64,000 nucleotides of DNA, taken from contig WACJ01000186.1 of the NCBI GenBank assembly GCA_008973525.1, forward strand, positions 62,001 through 126,000, in the 5' to 3' direction. The DNA is from Stenopsyche tienmushanensis (taxonomy: Eukaryota; Arthropoda; Insecta; Trichoptera; Stenopsychidae). The notes below the pieces were generated by a model that saw only the letters and a program-made list of their open reading frames with translations, had not been told where the DNA came from and searched no databases. The position numbers were made by a program, and so were the translations under genes. Shown here in pieces: positions 24,034-36,336 of the stretch (positions are counted from its first letter, which is position 1; every line of letters starts with the position of its first letter).

Positions 24034-26649
24034 TGTAACCCTAACTGTAGTGCGAAATAAATAGTAGTAGTAGTAGTCTTAAGAATTTACGAGAGTTATT
24101 ATTAGGATAAAATACAAACTTTTTAGTTAGTTAAGTTATGATTAAAAAAAAGTTAACCAGAATACTGTTTCATATGCAAATTTTATTTAAATTTTTGCAA
24201 AATTACATTTTATAGAGTGAAGAATTTCGCTTTAAAATATTTGATAGTTTTGAAGATACAACGATTTTTACATGAGATTATGATATTACGAATTTGTGCA
24301 AAATTCGTCCGCTAAGCGCCCGACTAAAGTGTGTTAATTAATTTCCAGCAGGGCCGCTTGATGATCATTTTTTACCCTGACTAAAAACTCCAATTCAAAT
24401 AATCTTATCTTACTATAATCATATGATTTATATAGCGATGACTTGAAATAGATGACGAAAATGAAGTGTAAGATTTGTTGTAATTCCGTGATTGCAAATG
24501 CAGTTATAAAATTATATTATTGAAGATACACGGGCAAAAGTACTATAAAGACCACCTTATAGCATTGAAACACATATCTTTTAATGATTATGTAAGATAA
24601 AATCTTAAATCAAAAATAGCTTTTATATGTGAAATTTGGATTTAAATACTTGATTATGCTCATGGAAATAAAATTTTTAGGAAGACATTTTCGATGTTTT
24701 ATTTGAATATTTTAACGTGTTTTGATTATTTTAACCCATTATGCTTGAATTATGAATCCAACCAGCAAATCACAAAACTACTTGTACAATAAATATATTT
24801 TTTTAATATGGAGCTATTAAGATATAATATAAATGTCCAACAGGTCAAATAGCAATAAGCCAAATATTAGTATAGTAGATCATATTTTGATCATAAGGGT
24901 TCGAATTCAAATCCGATCCGATATTTCTGATGAATCGTTTCTAACCAGGTTTGGCTTAAACTTCATAATATTTCCAATAATCTAATATATAATTAAAATA
25001 GTAATATTTTTCCATTTAATTAATAATGTAGAAATTCTTTGATTCTTATATTTTTAATGCGAATTGGACAAAAATTCAAATGGAATGTCTTTGCGCTTAT
25101 TCTGAGAATCCAACGATATCACTATTCAATAGTCCCATTAGCGTTTACAGTTGATACGATTGCCATTTGAGTGGAACGCCAAATTAAATATCGCTTTTTA
25201 TTCATCGTCCATGGCAAATTTCATGGCTGTCGATTAAATGATTCGATTCCAACCAGTGACATCTATTCGACGTTCGATCAATTTATATGAATGTTATTCG
25301 GCAAAAAGACCGATTGATGCGATTTTGTTTAGATTGAATATCTTTTGCGTACAAATTTTTACAAAAGGGATCTTCTCACGGTGTAGACGCTCCCACAAAA
25401 GACATAATCGAGTAACAGATCAAAATTTTTGCGCACAATTTCACAATACGTGGGTCACGACATTCGCATTTGGATTCTCGCAGTTCCCACAGCGAACGTG
25501 ACATTTGAATTGCTTAATTATGGAGAAAACTGCTTAAGTCCGTGAGTTGGCTGGGACGATTATGGGCATTCACGGATTAAAAGGATGTTATTTATGTGAA
25601 GTACTTGATTTGCTGAGAAAGATCAGTGCAAGCATCCGCTCAGGGGGCATAAGGGCATGGACTTGTATCTCAAGCAAATGAATTTTTTAACTAACAAATT
25701 ATGCTTCAAATTCATAACGTTATATTAACACTTAAACGATGAGGACATTCCGCAAATATTTAAACATGTTATAGCATCGACATTTCTACGCCGATAGGCT
25801 GAAGAACAAGCAATCAAGATGCCAATATAAGATATCACTGATTAAAAAATGCTAATAATTCCAAACATGAATTTTCTTTCAGGGGAAAAACCAACTTTTT
25901 GCTCCTCGAAATGAGCAAACTTACTAGACGAGTAAACAAAAATAAATTAAAATAATACTCGAGGAAAAATTCAATATTGACAAACCGGTCGTTCAAATGT
26001 CAAAATAAAATAATTCAAGAATGAAAGAGTCTAGAGTCTAGACTCCTCAATGCGTTGCCAAATCGAATGGTTTCGGCTAAAAAATGTGATATACCTCAGT
26101 TTTGATCCCCGTCGCCTTTTTCACAGCTTCATCCGATCGCACTACGCCCTGTAGGGGTTAATATTATAACAGCACAGCGGCACACGCCAAAATTGCCAAT
26201 GGACCATTTCGGTGGCTTTCAAACGGGACGATCACGAATCAAATTATTCACATCAAACGCTTTCAACTGATGTTCTCCATTGGCGGAATGTTCTCAAATG
26301 TCTCAAAGTGAACAGCATGTCATTCCATCAGCATACTGTGTTGTGGAAAACCGTTAAGTATTTTACACGGACCGCTATATGGAGAGACTTGGTCGTCCAC
26401 AAGTGGCACAACCAATGTACGCGAAGGACGGAGAGAAGCTGAGGGAAACGCACGTTCAGTTACGACGGTTCATAATACCAGGGGTATTCAACCGTTTCTT
26501 TTGAAAGTACAATTTTAAGCAGAAAAGCTCATATTGGAAAGTCATCTTCTTAGGGCGTCATGTTTGGTTCCAGACGTTGGCGATTGCCTCCTCAATCAAG
26601 CATAAGATTTTTTCTCGACGAATTTATCCAAAGCCGTAACAAGAATATG
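24034..26649. other. AT-rich intergenic stretch
   Basis: A box-B-like ggttcgaattc near 24898 hints at a second tRNA-derived SINE fragment. Open frames at 25238-25501 and 26212-26442 lie in less AT-rich sequence but show no recognisable domain or splice partners. No gene is called. Confidence 0.35.
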
Positions 26650-26980
26650 AAGCGCCCGTGGCAAGTATCTAATTCCCCTGGAAATCCAATTTATTATTAC
26701 TTTACATATGCTTCCGTGATCGTACAGATAATAGAAAATGTCGCAAAAAGCCCTAAAAGAGAACGGAGTGGCCACAAGGTTCGTATGTCCAATCGGTCCG
26801 TTTTTTCGGACTGCTGATGTGACATATGAGCGCATATACAGACCGATTACGACCTCTTACTATAAAACGAAGCTGTCTGAAGAAGACTGATCGGGTGGGT
26901 GTTTAAATTTTACAATTGGTTGAAAATATTGTTGTCTTTATTTTATTGCGGGCTTATGCCGGCTGGGTCGGCCCAATTTT
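26650..26980. repeat. Dispersed repeat A, copy 2
   Basis: Same landmarks as copy 1 at 637-945 in the same orientation and order, with many substitutions. Probably the end of a decayed retroelement. The family is not identified. Confidence 0.55.
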
Positions 26981-27049
26981 TAAGCTATAACGAAGAAAAG
27001 AGGCAGTAGAAAACTTTGTTATGCACTGACATTAATAATCTTTGCTTAA

Positions 27050-27450
27050 CCCCTTAAAAAGGTATGACACAATGTTGTGTTTGAATTACAGTAACTCAGA
27101 AAAAGCAATCTTATATGTTGAACTCGGAGACAGATAGAGATGGAGAGTGTCTTGCACGTTGAGTTTAGAGAGAAACAGAGACGGAGAGAGTATCTTGCTT
27201 GTATAGATCGTTAACCCAAATTTATCGACTAGTAATGATATAATGAATCGATTTCAAGTGTATTGTTTATGTTTACTTGAAGAAATGACCGAATATTGTG
27301 TCCTATCGACAGTGTTTATTTATTTATGTACAAGCTTCATACACGCTGCGACGGTCCTGACAGATAAGTGGATTTGTACGGATAATAAGTGACAGACATA
27401 CAAATATAGTATCTAAGTGTATGATGATGATTAGCTTACTATTCAGGGGA
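27050..27450 (+). mobile_element. Repeat B: 401-bp TTAA-flanked MITE-like unit
   Basis: It is bounded by TTAA at 27046-27049 and 27451-27454. The left end is CCCCTTAAAAAGG; the right end reads TCCCCTGAATAG inward. TTAA target duplication with short C-rich inverted ends is the piggyBac-superfamily signature. It contains no ORF. It includes purine-rich gagacagatagaga-type runs that also occur in the inverted copy at 40189. Confidence 0.55.
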
Positions 27451-28690
27451 TTAAGAATTATGATCCATAGAAAAATTCAAAAACCTATAAAAATTTGAGT
27501 TTCACAATTTTTTGATGGCCAAAAATTAGCATTACTAGTTTGCAATGAAGCTTGAATTGCCTAAAAATATATATTTTAACCTTTTCTAAACTGGTGTCAT
27601 AACGCTTTCAATGCAAATTTAATTTATGAAGCGCTCAGGAATGTGGAAACAATGTCTATTTTTATCTTCTAAAAAATAAAAGATCTATCATTCTGTAAAG
27701 CTCTAATTGGACAATCATTTGAAAATAATTTTTTTATCAAAGCATAAGCTTGATATTCACTGACAAGTGCCTCATTCCGTATTCCGTGCATGTGCAATAC
27801 ACGCATAATAATGTACGCGACTTGTAAAAAACGCATAGAAACTGCACGAGTTCAGTAATCCGATGAACCGACACATAATTATTTTTAAACGCGGTATCAT
27901 CACGCAACATCGTAAATATGTCAATAGCTCTTGATCCAATAACACATATAGACCTATATACGATGTTTCTGTACGAAAGCTTCGCCGCCATGTGTCGATC
28001 CATATATTATGGCGAACATCAATCGTTTGAACTAGATAACAACATGTGCTACATACATTATAATAATCACCCCGGCGCAATAACTACGGCGTTGTACAAT
28101 ATAACGTCAGTTTTAATGAGGGTACCTTTGCGCCTAAGATAAGAGATTAATCAAGGCGCAGATTAGCATGTTCGTAAATTGGAAACGACGGAGTTTTCGG
28201 TTCGATTCGACATTTTGTGCACGCCGGTTATAAATGTGGATCAAAGCATGCAATCTGGCGTGAAGGAATTTTGAGAGCTTGTGTAATTACATTTTTAAAT
28301 TGTATTTAGCATAACTGTAAGTCGTCATCGTTTATGAGATGAATCCAAACTGGAGCAAACCACTAAAAAAGAGAAGAAAAGTTCATTATGCCCATTAAAT
28401 TTGACCACAACACCATTTGAAAAACGGTAGATTACACTCAAAGTAAGCAATTGCATGCTTGCATATGGTTGAAAATTCGTAGATACAGACTTAGAAGTAC
28501 AGATAACAGCTGACAAAATTCTCTAAAATATTTTTTTAAAGATTTAATCAATTGCAGTCCAGTGTCATGGCGTAAATTACAATTTCTATTTGCGTTGTAA
28601 TTTATACTACCTACAGTTAATTTTGAAATATCTATTATCGAAACTTTACAATACAGCATTACGAATAACTTCTTTCCTCTAATTTGAGCC
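27451..28690. other. Intergenic stretch, no supported gene
   Basis: Overlapping open frames at 27737-28142 on both strands lack any domain and splice context. I see no repeat match elsewhere in the window. Confidence 0.35.
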
Positions 28691-28693
28691 AAA

Positions 28694-29931
28694 ATGGTCG
28701 CCTTCGCTGATGACGTTGCCATCCTAGTCACAGCCAAATCCACGGAGATCCTGCGAACGAACTGCGAGGACGCGCTGAGGAAGGCCAAGAAGTGGCTGAC
28801 AGGAGCTGGTCTGGAGCTCTCTGTTCAAAAATCAGAGGCCCTCTTATTCACAAGACGCAGGAAGCTTGCGCCTCCACCCCTGAGGATCGGGGGTTGCGAG
28901 ACTAAATACTCATGATCCATTCGGTATTTGGGGGTGGAGATTAATGACAAGCTCCGATTCGTCCCCACACGAAGAAGGCGGCAGCAAAGGCGGCCAACAT
29001 CGCGGAGAATCTGGCCAGGTTGATGCCCAATATTGGTGGCCCAAAAACAAACAGGAGGCGACTCTACAACGAGGTAGTGCACTTGATACTGCTGTACGGC
29101 GCGCCGATATGAGACGAAGCACTACAAATTGAAAGGGCTAGGTTCAACATGGCCAGAGTCCAGAGAAGGAGCGCAATTAGAGTGGCTGCTGCATATAGCA
29201 CAGTGTCGGAAGACGCCGTTCTGGCACTGACTGCCATACCATCAATCGACCTTCTCGCTTACAAGAGACAGGCAATACAGAAAGGTGAAGACAAGAATAA
29301 CGCTTAGCAAAGCACCATGGCGGCGTGGCATTCCCGATGGGACAACTCCACTAAAGGTCGGTGGACGCACAAGCTAATACCGAACCTGAGAACCTGGATA
29401 GCCAAAAAGCACGGTCAACTGTGCTACCACTTGCCCAGGTCCTCACCGGGCACGGCTGTTTTGGTAGCTACCTACACAAAATAGGCAAAGATATCGACCC
29501 GGAGTGCCACCACTGCGAAGCAGAGTACGACGATGCTGCACACATGACATTTGTCTGCTCAGCATGGAGCACCGAAAGGGACATCCTACGGAAGGAGCTG
29601 GGAATCAGCTCGCTCTCCCCTAGCAACATGGTACCCTCACCGGTACGGATGCTAGGGCATGGAATGCGTGGTGCAAATACATGACGTGCGTTATGCGGCA
29701 GAAAGAGGATGCTGAACGTATAAGAAGACGAACAAAGGTAGAAGAATGACATCCGGAAAGAGACAAATGGAGAGCCCGTTAGGGAAACATCACTGCCACT
29801 CTTGTGCAATACTTAATTAGTAGCCGGATGGCAACCGAAGAGGAGGGAGGTTTAGTGGGTAAAAATCCCACACCACTATCAGAATGGTGGTGTCTTTCGA
29901 AGATTCCCCCCTTCACAAAAAAAAAGTTCAA
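28694..29931 (+). mobile_element. 5'-truncated R1-like non-LTR retrotransposon (LINE) 3' end
   Basis: The frame begins at the reverse-transcriptase catalytic block VAFADDVAILV (the F/Y-x-D-D motif). It continues through KWLTGAGLELSVQKSEALLF and IRYLGVEINDKLRF. Next comes a thumb-like region with PIDEAL and RVQRRSAIRVAAAYSTVSE equivalents spread over several frames, and then a C-terminal Cys/His knob (CHHCEAEYDDAAH). This order is that of the ORF2 C-terminus in R1-clade LINEs. Frameshifts and stops interrupt it repeatedly. A short 3' UTR carries a CACCAC/GTGGTG stem (about 29872-29892) and ends in an A-run at about 29921-29929. This is a typical dead, 5'-truncated insertion. Confidence 0.85.
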
Positions 29932-29989
29932 AGTCCTATTACAAACATTTATTGATGTTTAAAATATTTTTTTTTAACTTTAAAAAAAA

Positions 29990-30380
29990 AATGAAATGCC
30001 AAAATCAGCCAGCAAACGAAATAAAGGCTTTTTAATTAGGGCAATTGCTAAAAAATGAATATTTCCATCAATGTGATGCATTATACCATTAGAAGCAATC
30101 AGGAGACTGGCACTTTGGAAGACAGGAAAAGACCGGGACACCCAAAACTAAATACGGAAGCCGATGATAACTTCATTACATTATCGCCAAAAGATTTCGT
30201 CATCTTACAGCTTCTGAATTGATCGCAAAATTTAATGAAACCAAATTATTTAATGTGTCGGTGTCTAAAGTGGAAAGTCGCTTAAATTCATATGAACTTT
30301 ATGAACTTAAGAAACCCAATTTAAACAAATAGAATATGCGGAAATAATTGTTGGACACAAAAAAAATGGATGAATATAAA
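29990..30380 (+). mobile_element. Tc1-like transposase N-terminal remnant
   Basis: Reading across stops and shifts gives a helix-turn-helix region followed by the linker motif RKRPGHPKLNTEAD (the GRPR-type AT-hook of Tc1 transposases). It then gives LTASELIAKFNE, VSVSKVESRL and KKPNLNK, in the order of the Tc1 paired-type DNA-binding domain. The DDE catalytic half is missing and no TIRs are found. Confidence 0.75.
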
Positions 30381-31458
30381 TCCATAAATATACTATAAAT
30401 AGTTTTTAATCATTTAAATAAAAAATATACTGGAATAAATCCGGATTAATTTTTTAATGATAACATTGTTATAATACGAAGTTTTAAGACGCTCCGGTTC
30501 TACAATGGATTGCTTGTGGCTACTAATATGATGATGATATGATATGACATCATGTTAAAAATAGCGCTTTATAAATTTAGCACAGCAGTGATAAATATGA
30601 TGATTTTATGCTAATTTTTGGCAATGCCATTATTTCAAGAAATTATTATTTCAGGCGCGGAAGAAGGTCTATTTTTAAAGAGATCTGAGTGAAATGGCGA
30701 AGCGATGTTTTATACAACCATATAAAATCACAGTTTCTCACTTTTAGGCCTAAATAGAACCATGTTGCAAATGTGCCTTTAGAATAAAAGGCAAAATCTC
30801 CGCACATACATAAATTGCCCAATCTTTTGAAAAATCTTTTTGTCATATCGTTCATACTGTGAGAGAGTTCACGTTTGTCATAAATCTTAAAGAATTTTCG
30901 AACAATCCCCGAATTTCTTCATAAAATTTAGCAAACGACCCATTGCGTATTCTTCGACGCTTTGATTATCTCCAGGATATATGCCCGATTGACAATCTCC
31001 AGTCATTGGATTTTAAAGAAAAGCACCTCGAAATTCTTGTCTAATCGTGGCACAATTATGTCTTTCACAATTCTCGCAAAATTAAGCATTGTTCTCACGA
31101 TTTTTTTTCTCAGAATATAAGCACACGATGTGCATTCGTGTGCCTTTAGGCAAACAACAATAAAATATTGACAATTCACATTGTGAATTTCGAATATGCA
31201 GAAAGAGTTATGCTACTTGAGCGTGAAGAAATAAACAGACTGCGACGACATGAAAACATTTGCATGTTTATATTATAGTGAAAACACAATTTCATTTTTA
31301 AGAAGTAACCGACATTGACAAAAATAATTATTTGAATTAATTATATATTTTTTTTACATGACAACTTGGACATATTCAAATCTTGAAAGCACAAAAGTGG
31401 AAAAATCCATATTTAATTGTTAAATAACATGTAAATTCGAACGATCGTAATATTTCAA
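30381..31458. other. AT-rich intergenic stretch
   Basis: No gene or recognisable repeat boundary is seen. Confidence 0.35.
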
Positions 31459-31460
31459 TA

Positions 31461-31786
31461 CAGCAGACCCGTGGTAATCCGGCCTTGGTCCAATCCGGTG
31501 CCCCCTGTAATCCGACATCGTCATATATACGATAAAGCTTCGTCAATGTAAAAAATGCAAAAGTATGATACTGTAAGTTGGCAAATGAGTACAACGTAGG
31601 ACGATCTACAATTATGATACAAAAAAAATCGAGAGAACATTCAAAAGTTCGTCTCCACTATTGATTGTGGGCTAGGCAAGAGGAAATCTTTCAAGAAAGC
31701 TAAAGCGAAAGTACTCTATAGTCCGACAAATTCGACAATCAGACACTGCCTTGCAAAACGTTGATTGGATTACTGCGGGTCTGCTG
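31461..31786. mobile_element. 326-bp MITE with 20-bp TIRs (pogo/Tigger-like)
   Basis: The ends CAGCAGACCCGTGGTAATCC and CAGCAGACCCGCAGTAATCC (inward) match at 18 of 20 positions. TA precedes the left end; the right flank is TG, so the TA duplication is damaged. The same terminal family bounds 53754-54877 and a partial copy at 35348. No ORF remains. The CAG-start with TA target is typical of pogo/Tigger-type DNA transposons. Confidence 0.7.
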
Positions 31787-32311
31787 TGTTATTAAGTTAT
31801 CCCAAAAGAAAACCATTATTTTTCATTTAAACTATTTTTTTTTATTTTCAGACAATCAAATATAAACGTTTCACAAGGTGGTGTCAGATTTTTCAATTTA
31901 TCGGACTATAGAGTACTTTCCCCGACCTTTTGTAATCCAGAACTTTTCAGAAAGGAGTACTTGTAATATTACTATCCCTTGTAAGCTACATATTATTCTT
32001 TTTTGATATCTCTTTGTAAATCAAAGTTACTTTCATGGCCAATATAAGCTCAGAAATAGTTCAGTGAATTATCATTAAGGCAAGAGGAGCGTCAGGAGCG
32101 CCATTGACCAAAAGTACAAGAACTGCAAGAAAATTAAATAAATTCCATCCATAAGGGTGAGGTCCAACAAAGAAAGAAACAAGTATCCGCAGGCCAAGGA
32201 CCAATTAGCTATTGTCCCTATGCCGACCAAAATGAGTGCTCAGTTTCAGCAAGCGAGTAAATTCAAAGAAGACTGGACCAACTGACGTGTACGCAGGAAA
32301 AATAGCGTTAT
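31787..32311. other. Intergenic, probably leading into the LINE ORF1 remnant
   Basis: A short segment at about 31875-31930 (gtggtgtcagatttttcaat and a tcggactatag tract) resembles internal parts of the neighbouring MITE. Sequence from about 32070 is Lys/Arg-coding in one frame and may already be LINE ORF1. Confidence 0.35.
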
Positions 32312-32529
32312 CAGATGCTTCAAATGCCAAGGCAAGATGGTTGACACTGGCCACATGGCCAAAAACTGCTCAAACCTGAACCGACACACCGAAAACATGC
32401 CGCAAATGCGGTGAAGAAGGACATAAAGCTGCAGACTGCATTAGTAAACCGTGCTTCCAGATGTGTAGAAAAAACGGAACATACACAAATCATTGCATGT
32501 GGACAAACGAATGTCCTACATACCGGTAG
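32312..32529 (+). mobile_element. Non-LTR retrotransposon ORF1 remnant with CCHC zinc knuckles
   Basis: Two frames together give a first knuckle-like block (CFKCQGKMVDTGHMAKNC) and, after a one-base shift, a perfect CX2CX4HX4C knuckle (CRKCGEEGHKAADC). A third Cys-rich block follows. This tandem arrangement is characteristic of ORF1 (gag-like) proteins of R1/Jockey-type LINEs. The upstream part and ORF2 are absent. The remnant stops abruptly at the displaced NXF1 segment. Confidence 0.7.
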
Positions 32530-32544
32530 AAAGACAGTGCGAAA

Positions 32545-32728
32545 ATTGTTGTAAAAATTGTTTAACTATAGTCTGTCTTTCGACTTTACACAAGAAGGAA
32601 GCTTGCGAGGCTGGTAGATTAACTTCATCGGAAACATCGAATCCGATCACCGATGTTAGTGCTGCTCCGTCCTATTGAAATACAATCGAGGAGAAAAAAT
32701 AACAGAGCATTCATTGTCGATATCTATC
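32545..32728 (-). pseudogene. Displaced fragment of an NXF1 exon and its flanking intron
   Basis: This 184-bp segment matches 61583-61766 at about 96 percent (roughly 8 differences). It includes the start of the NXF1 NTF2-like exon (minus-strand frame with FDVSDEVNLPASQASFLC), its splice acceptor and about 57 bp of upstream intron. Because intron sequence is kept, this is a DNA-level copy and not a retrocopy. It abuts a mariner end exactly as in NXF1, so the two were copied together. It has no partner exons and cannot make NXF1. Confidence 0.9.
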
Positions 32729-33321
32729 AGGTTGGGGAATAAATTCGTAGCGTTTTCTGCCTGACCTCGATCCAAAGAAGACTATAATTTGCGTTTGGTG
32801 AGACAGGGAGGGCATGGTGCATAGGGAAATGCTCGAAAGGAATGCCACGGTCAACAAGGAGCTCTACATAACTCAGGTACTCTACGTGAAAGAGGCTATT
32901 CAACTGAAAAGATCCCATCGACAAGGCCAAACCATACTCCTTCACGACAACGCCAGGCCCTATGTTGCACAAGTCGTCAAAGACACACTCCAAGAGCTCG
33001 AATGGGAGATCCTTCAGCATTCACCGTATTCTCCAGACCTTGCACCGATGGATTACAATACTTTCCGCTCCCTGTCGAACCATATGAGAGGTGTTACCTT
33101 CAACAATGAAGACGACTTTAAAAACTAGCTTAACAAAGTCTTCGATACCAGGCCGGGTGATTTTTGGCGGAACGGCATCGACAAATTGGTCGAGAGGTGG
33201 GAGGAAGTAGTAAACAGCAACGGCGAATACATAATTAATTTATTTATTGTTAAAACTATTGATTTTTGTTTAAATAAAAGTTTTTTTGATAAAAACGCTA
33301 CGAACTTATTCTCCAACCTAA
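32729..33321 (+). mobile_element. mariner element, internally deleted, joined to the NXF1 fragment
   Basis: The left end aggttggggaataaattcg is followed by a jump into the transposase at PKKTIICVW. It then gives HDNARPYVAQVVK (second Asp) and PYSPDLAPMDYNTFRSL (third-Asp region; the last residue of the triad reads as Asp in MDYN). A WEEVVNSNGEYI tail and the right inverted end (ctccaacct) follow. Relative to the copy at 61767 it lacks the N-terminal half. Stops interrupt the frame. Confidence 0.85.
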
Positions 33322-34338
33322 TAGTTTTACTTTTCACCACGTTCAGCCAAATTTGCCCTACCGCGCCTATAGAAATTCTACTTCAAAAAGTGATCAAAGA
33401 TATTTTTTTCGCCGTATCTAAACACATACTGTACTCAAACGAGAGCGTGCGAAAATAATAGATTTCTTTAGGGAGGACCTAATATGTCGCTAAATTAACA
33501 ATGCTGTCTTTATTTATACGACAGTTGATGCCGGTAGAAAATTTTCAACATCGATCTTTGTCACTAGAGAAAGGAAGCATTGTTGAGAGAGGCTTATATT
33601 TTCTCCATTCTATTTTCGTCATTGCGATGCCTTAGAACAGAAGATTACCAAACTGTGCACGACAAAAGCGCGGAATCGTTTTTGAGTGTCGTTAACGTGG
33701 ATGATTATGAAACAAGTGACTATTATAAATGGAGAATGGTCGAATCGGAAAATGATATAATCGATCGCCCCTCTTTTAAACAAAAATGAAAAAAAGCTGA
33801 AACAATGATCGTTGAAGTGTTCAAATGAATACAGTACGCTAAAATGCTTCCCGGGCAATACAATAAGATAGAATTCGAATGTGAAAACATTTATACAAAA
33901 ATCATATAACTTACTATTTAGCAAAAAGTAAAACTGCAACAAAATCCATTATCCTAGCATACAGCGTCAATCGTTTAATTTCAGATGGATCAGCAATGCG
34001 GATTTACGTCAAGTATCAATCGCCAAAGAATCACATTTAAAGCTGAACATAATTAAGCATTTCAGGCAATGGCTCGAATTTATTGTCACCAAAATTAAAT
34101 TAGATCATTATGAAATTAAGTGGATTTTGATTTAATAAAACTGTAATACAGAATTAAGTAACAAAGCATCTAATATTTAAGAAATTTATGTGAGCGATTT
34201 TTTATTAGAATTTTACATAATTATTAAACTAAATATGCTAGACATTTCAATAAAAATAAAATATTTCGTTCTAAAAGTAGGCGTTAACACTCTGAAACCC
34301 GGTCGCGCAACGTCACGGAAATATTCGTAAGCGGTTAA
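33322..34338. other. Intergenic stretch
   Basis: The right flank of the mariner does not match the NXF1 intron, which limits the duplication to the left side plus the element. A 69-codon frame at 33580-33789 starts with a hydrophobic run and could be mistaken for a secreted peptide, but has no supporting context. GC-rich sequence appears at about 34290-34370. Confidence 0.35.
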
Positions 34339-35651
34339 CACTCGGCGCGCGCGGTCGCTTGTTGGCGCATTCTACACAATGTGTGCATATTTTTTCTTTA
34401 GTTTTACGACTCAATATAATATTATTTATGGCTTATAATATCTTATAACTAGAAGACTGAAACTATGTTGTAGCTGCTTATAATAAGTATTATGTGTACT
34501 TAATATTGCAATACTATAATCAAGTTTCCGCGCTACAACTTTAGCCATGTCCGCCGAAGCCCTAGCCAACTTGTATCGAAAGTAGACGACGTTTATTTAA
34601 CAATAATTAACGTAAACTACTTGTAGATCAAAAAAGCAGCTTTGTAGATTTTAATTTGATGCAAGTATGTATATATATTCATGTTTCGAAAATCGTTATT
34701 AATGTCCGCAACATTGAAAGCTGGATATTCTGTAACACTGATTGAAACAAAATAATGTTTTATAGAAATGGATCGCTGCCCCTCGTACTATATCAACTAT
34801 TTAAAAGATAACGAGTGACAATTAAGTTGAGAAATCTGCAAAAGTAGTAATGATTAATACATTAACTGAGAATTATAGAATTATATGTATCATATTACAA
34901 ATGCAATAAATAGAGATAAAAACAATAAAATAGTAATAATAAAAGATTATTTAAATCTTTAAGAAATATTTAACTTTGCTGTTTATTGAAAAATAACACA
35001 ACAAAAATAGATTTAAATAATACTTTTAAACGAAAAACATGATAATAAAATTGAATTACATACATACGTCAGGTAATATTTAGAAAGAAAATGATAACTA
35101 AAACATTCATCGATTCTTGGGTTTATTTTTATGCGGATCTTTTTTGTGCGAATTTGAAGTTATGCGGTTTTCAAAAATAATGGAACCTATCCCTCAGTTT
35201 TCTATGTAGTTCAAGTCTTTTTTATGCGATTTTTTTATATGCGACTCCCCATGGAACGTATCTATCGCATAAAAACAGACCCAAGTGTAATTGCAATGAA
35301 AATAACTGATAGAAAATTTTAAAATAAAAAATGGATTAAACAATATACAGTCGCCTTGCAATAATCCGGCCCCAGTCTGATCCGGCACCCTTTGTAATCC
35401 GACATGCCAATACAAGTATAGTTCATATTTACGGCATAGCTTCGTCAATGTAAAAAATGCAAAAGTATGATAATGTTTTTTGTAAATACTTCCATAAAAT
35501 ATCTTATTAAAATATAGTTAAATGTTTTTTTTTATATTTTCGTGGAATCCTAGGGGTCCGCGAACCTCAGTTTAAGAGTCGCTGCACTATTAGAAATACT
35601 AATAGAAAATTGATAAAAATGTGTGATACGAATTTAGCGGTGCCCCGAGTG
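34339..35651. mobile_element. Possible TTAA-flanked composite element
   Basis: TTAA occurs at 34335-34338 and 35652-35655. The ends CACTCGGCGCGCG and (inward) CACTCGGGGCACC match at about 10 of 13 positions, which fits a piggyBac-type insertion. No transposase is seen. Inside are a copy of the 11970-12130 sequence (35120-35295), one end of the CAG-type MITE (35348-35478) and a hAT end near 35545-35576. It may be a nest of elements and not one unit. Confidence 0.35.
35545..35576 (-). repeat. hAT (Charlie-type) terminal sequence
   Basis: The sequence read inward starts cagcgactcttaaactgagg and continues with ttcgcggacccc. This closely resembles Charlie-type hAT ends and the element at 47252. 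Confidence 0.6.
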
Positions 35652-35689
35652 TTAATTCGGCTTTTTACTAATGGCCACACTCAAGCGTT

Positions 35690-36336
35690 ATTTCTAGAGT
35701 GGCAACACTGACGTTGTTTCGTTGACAGCGCAGCCATTGACGGAGCAGCATGTAGTACGCTGCGACTTCAATACACCAAATTTAATACTCACCAATAATA
35801 ACAGATAGGTTTGTTATTGGTGAATTTGATAACTTAATATTGTTGTTTCAAATTATTTCATTTCGCATATGGTTTAATCTTATCTATTGTACAGTATGCA
35901 ATTAAATTTGTTCAACAACCTATGTTATGTAGTATTCTAACCTATTAATTGTTATCATAATATCTAAAAAATGACGATTTGTATTTAATAATTCTAACAT
36001 TTTAGGAGATATATTATATATTTTTTTTATTTTTGAATTAACAAATATATCGGCTTGAGTATTCTCATAATAAATGAGCACATTAATTGAATAATCATCA
36101 ATCACCGCTGACAAGTCATATGTCATTGAAACATTAAATCTATTTATAGAAAAAATATGGATGACCCCGGTTATAATTTGAGGAAGACCTAATCAAACGC
36201 GTACTGCACATATTCAATCGAGTTGAATTTGTTATGCTAATCGTTTTGTAATGTAACATGTCCCTTTATTCCGTTGTAAATATTGTATCGTTTGCATTTT
36301 AGAAGTTGGTGAACATTTTAATATCTTCATATTAAA
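35690..36336 (+). promoter_or_regulatory. Probable 5' UTR/promoter region of the 36337 gene
   Basis: A less AT-rich block at about 35690-35800 is followed by a possible donor (agatag|gtttgt, about 35811). A possible acceptor (gcattttag, ending about 36302) lies 35 bp before the ATG. A non-coding first exon joined by an intron of about 490 bp is a reasonable model, inferred from splice-like signals only. Confidence 0.3.

Noticed and set aside
33580..33789. Possible secreted small peptide (hydrophobic start)
   Set aside because: The hydrophobic run is short, there is no cleavage-site pattern or cysteine framework, and no conservation can be shown.
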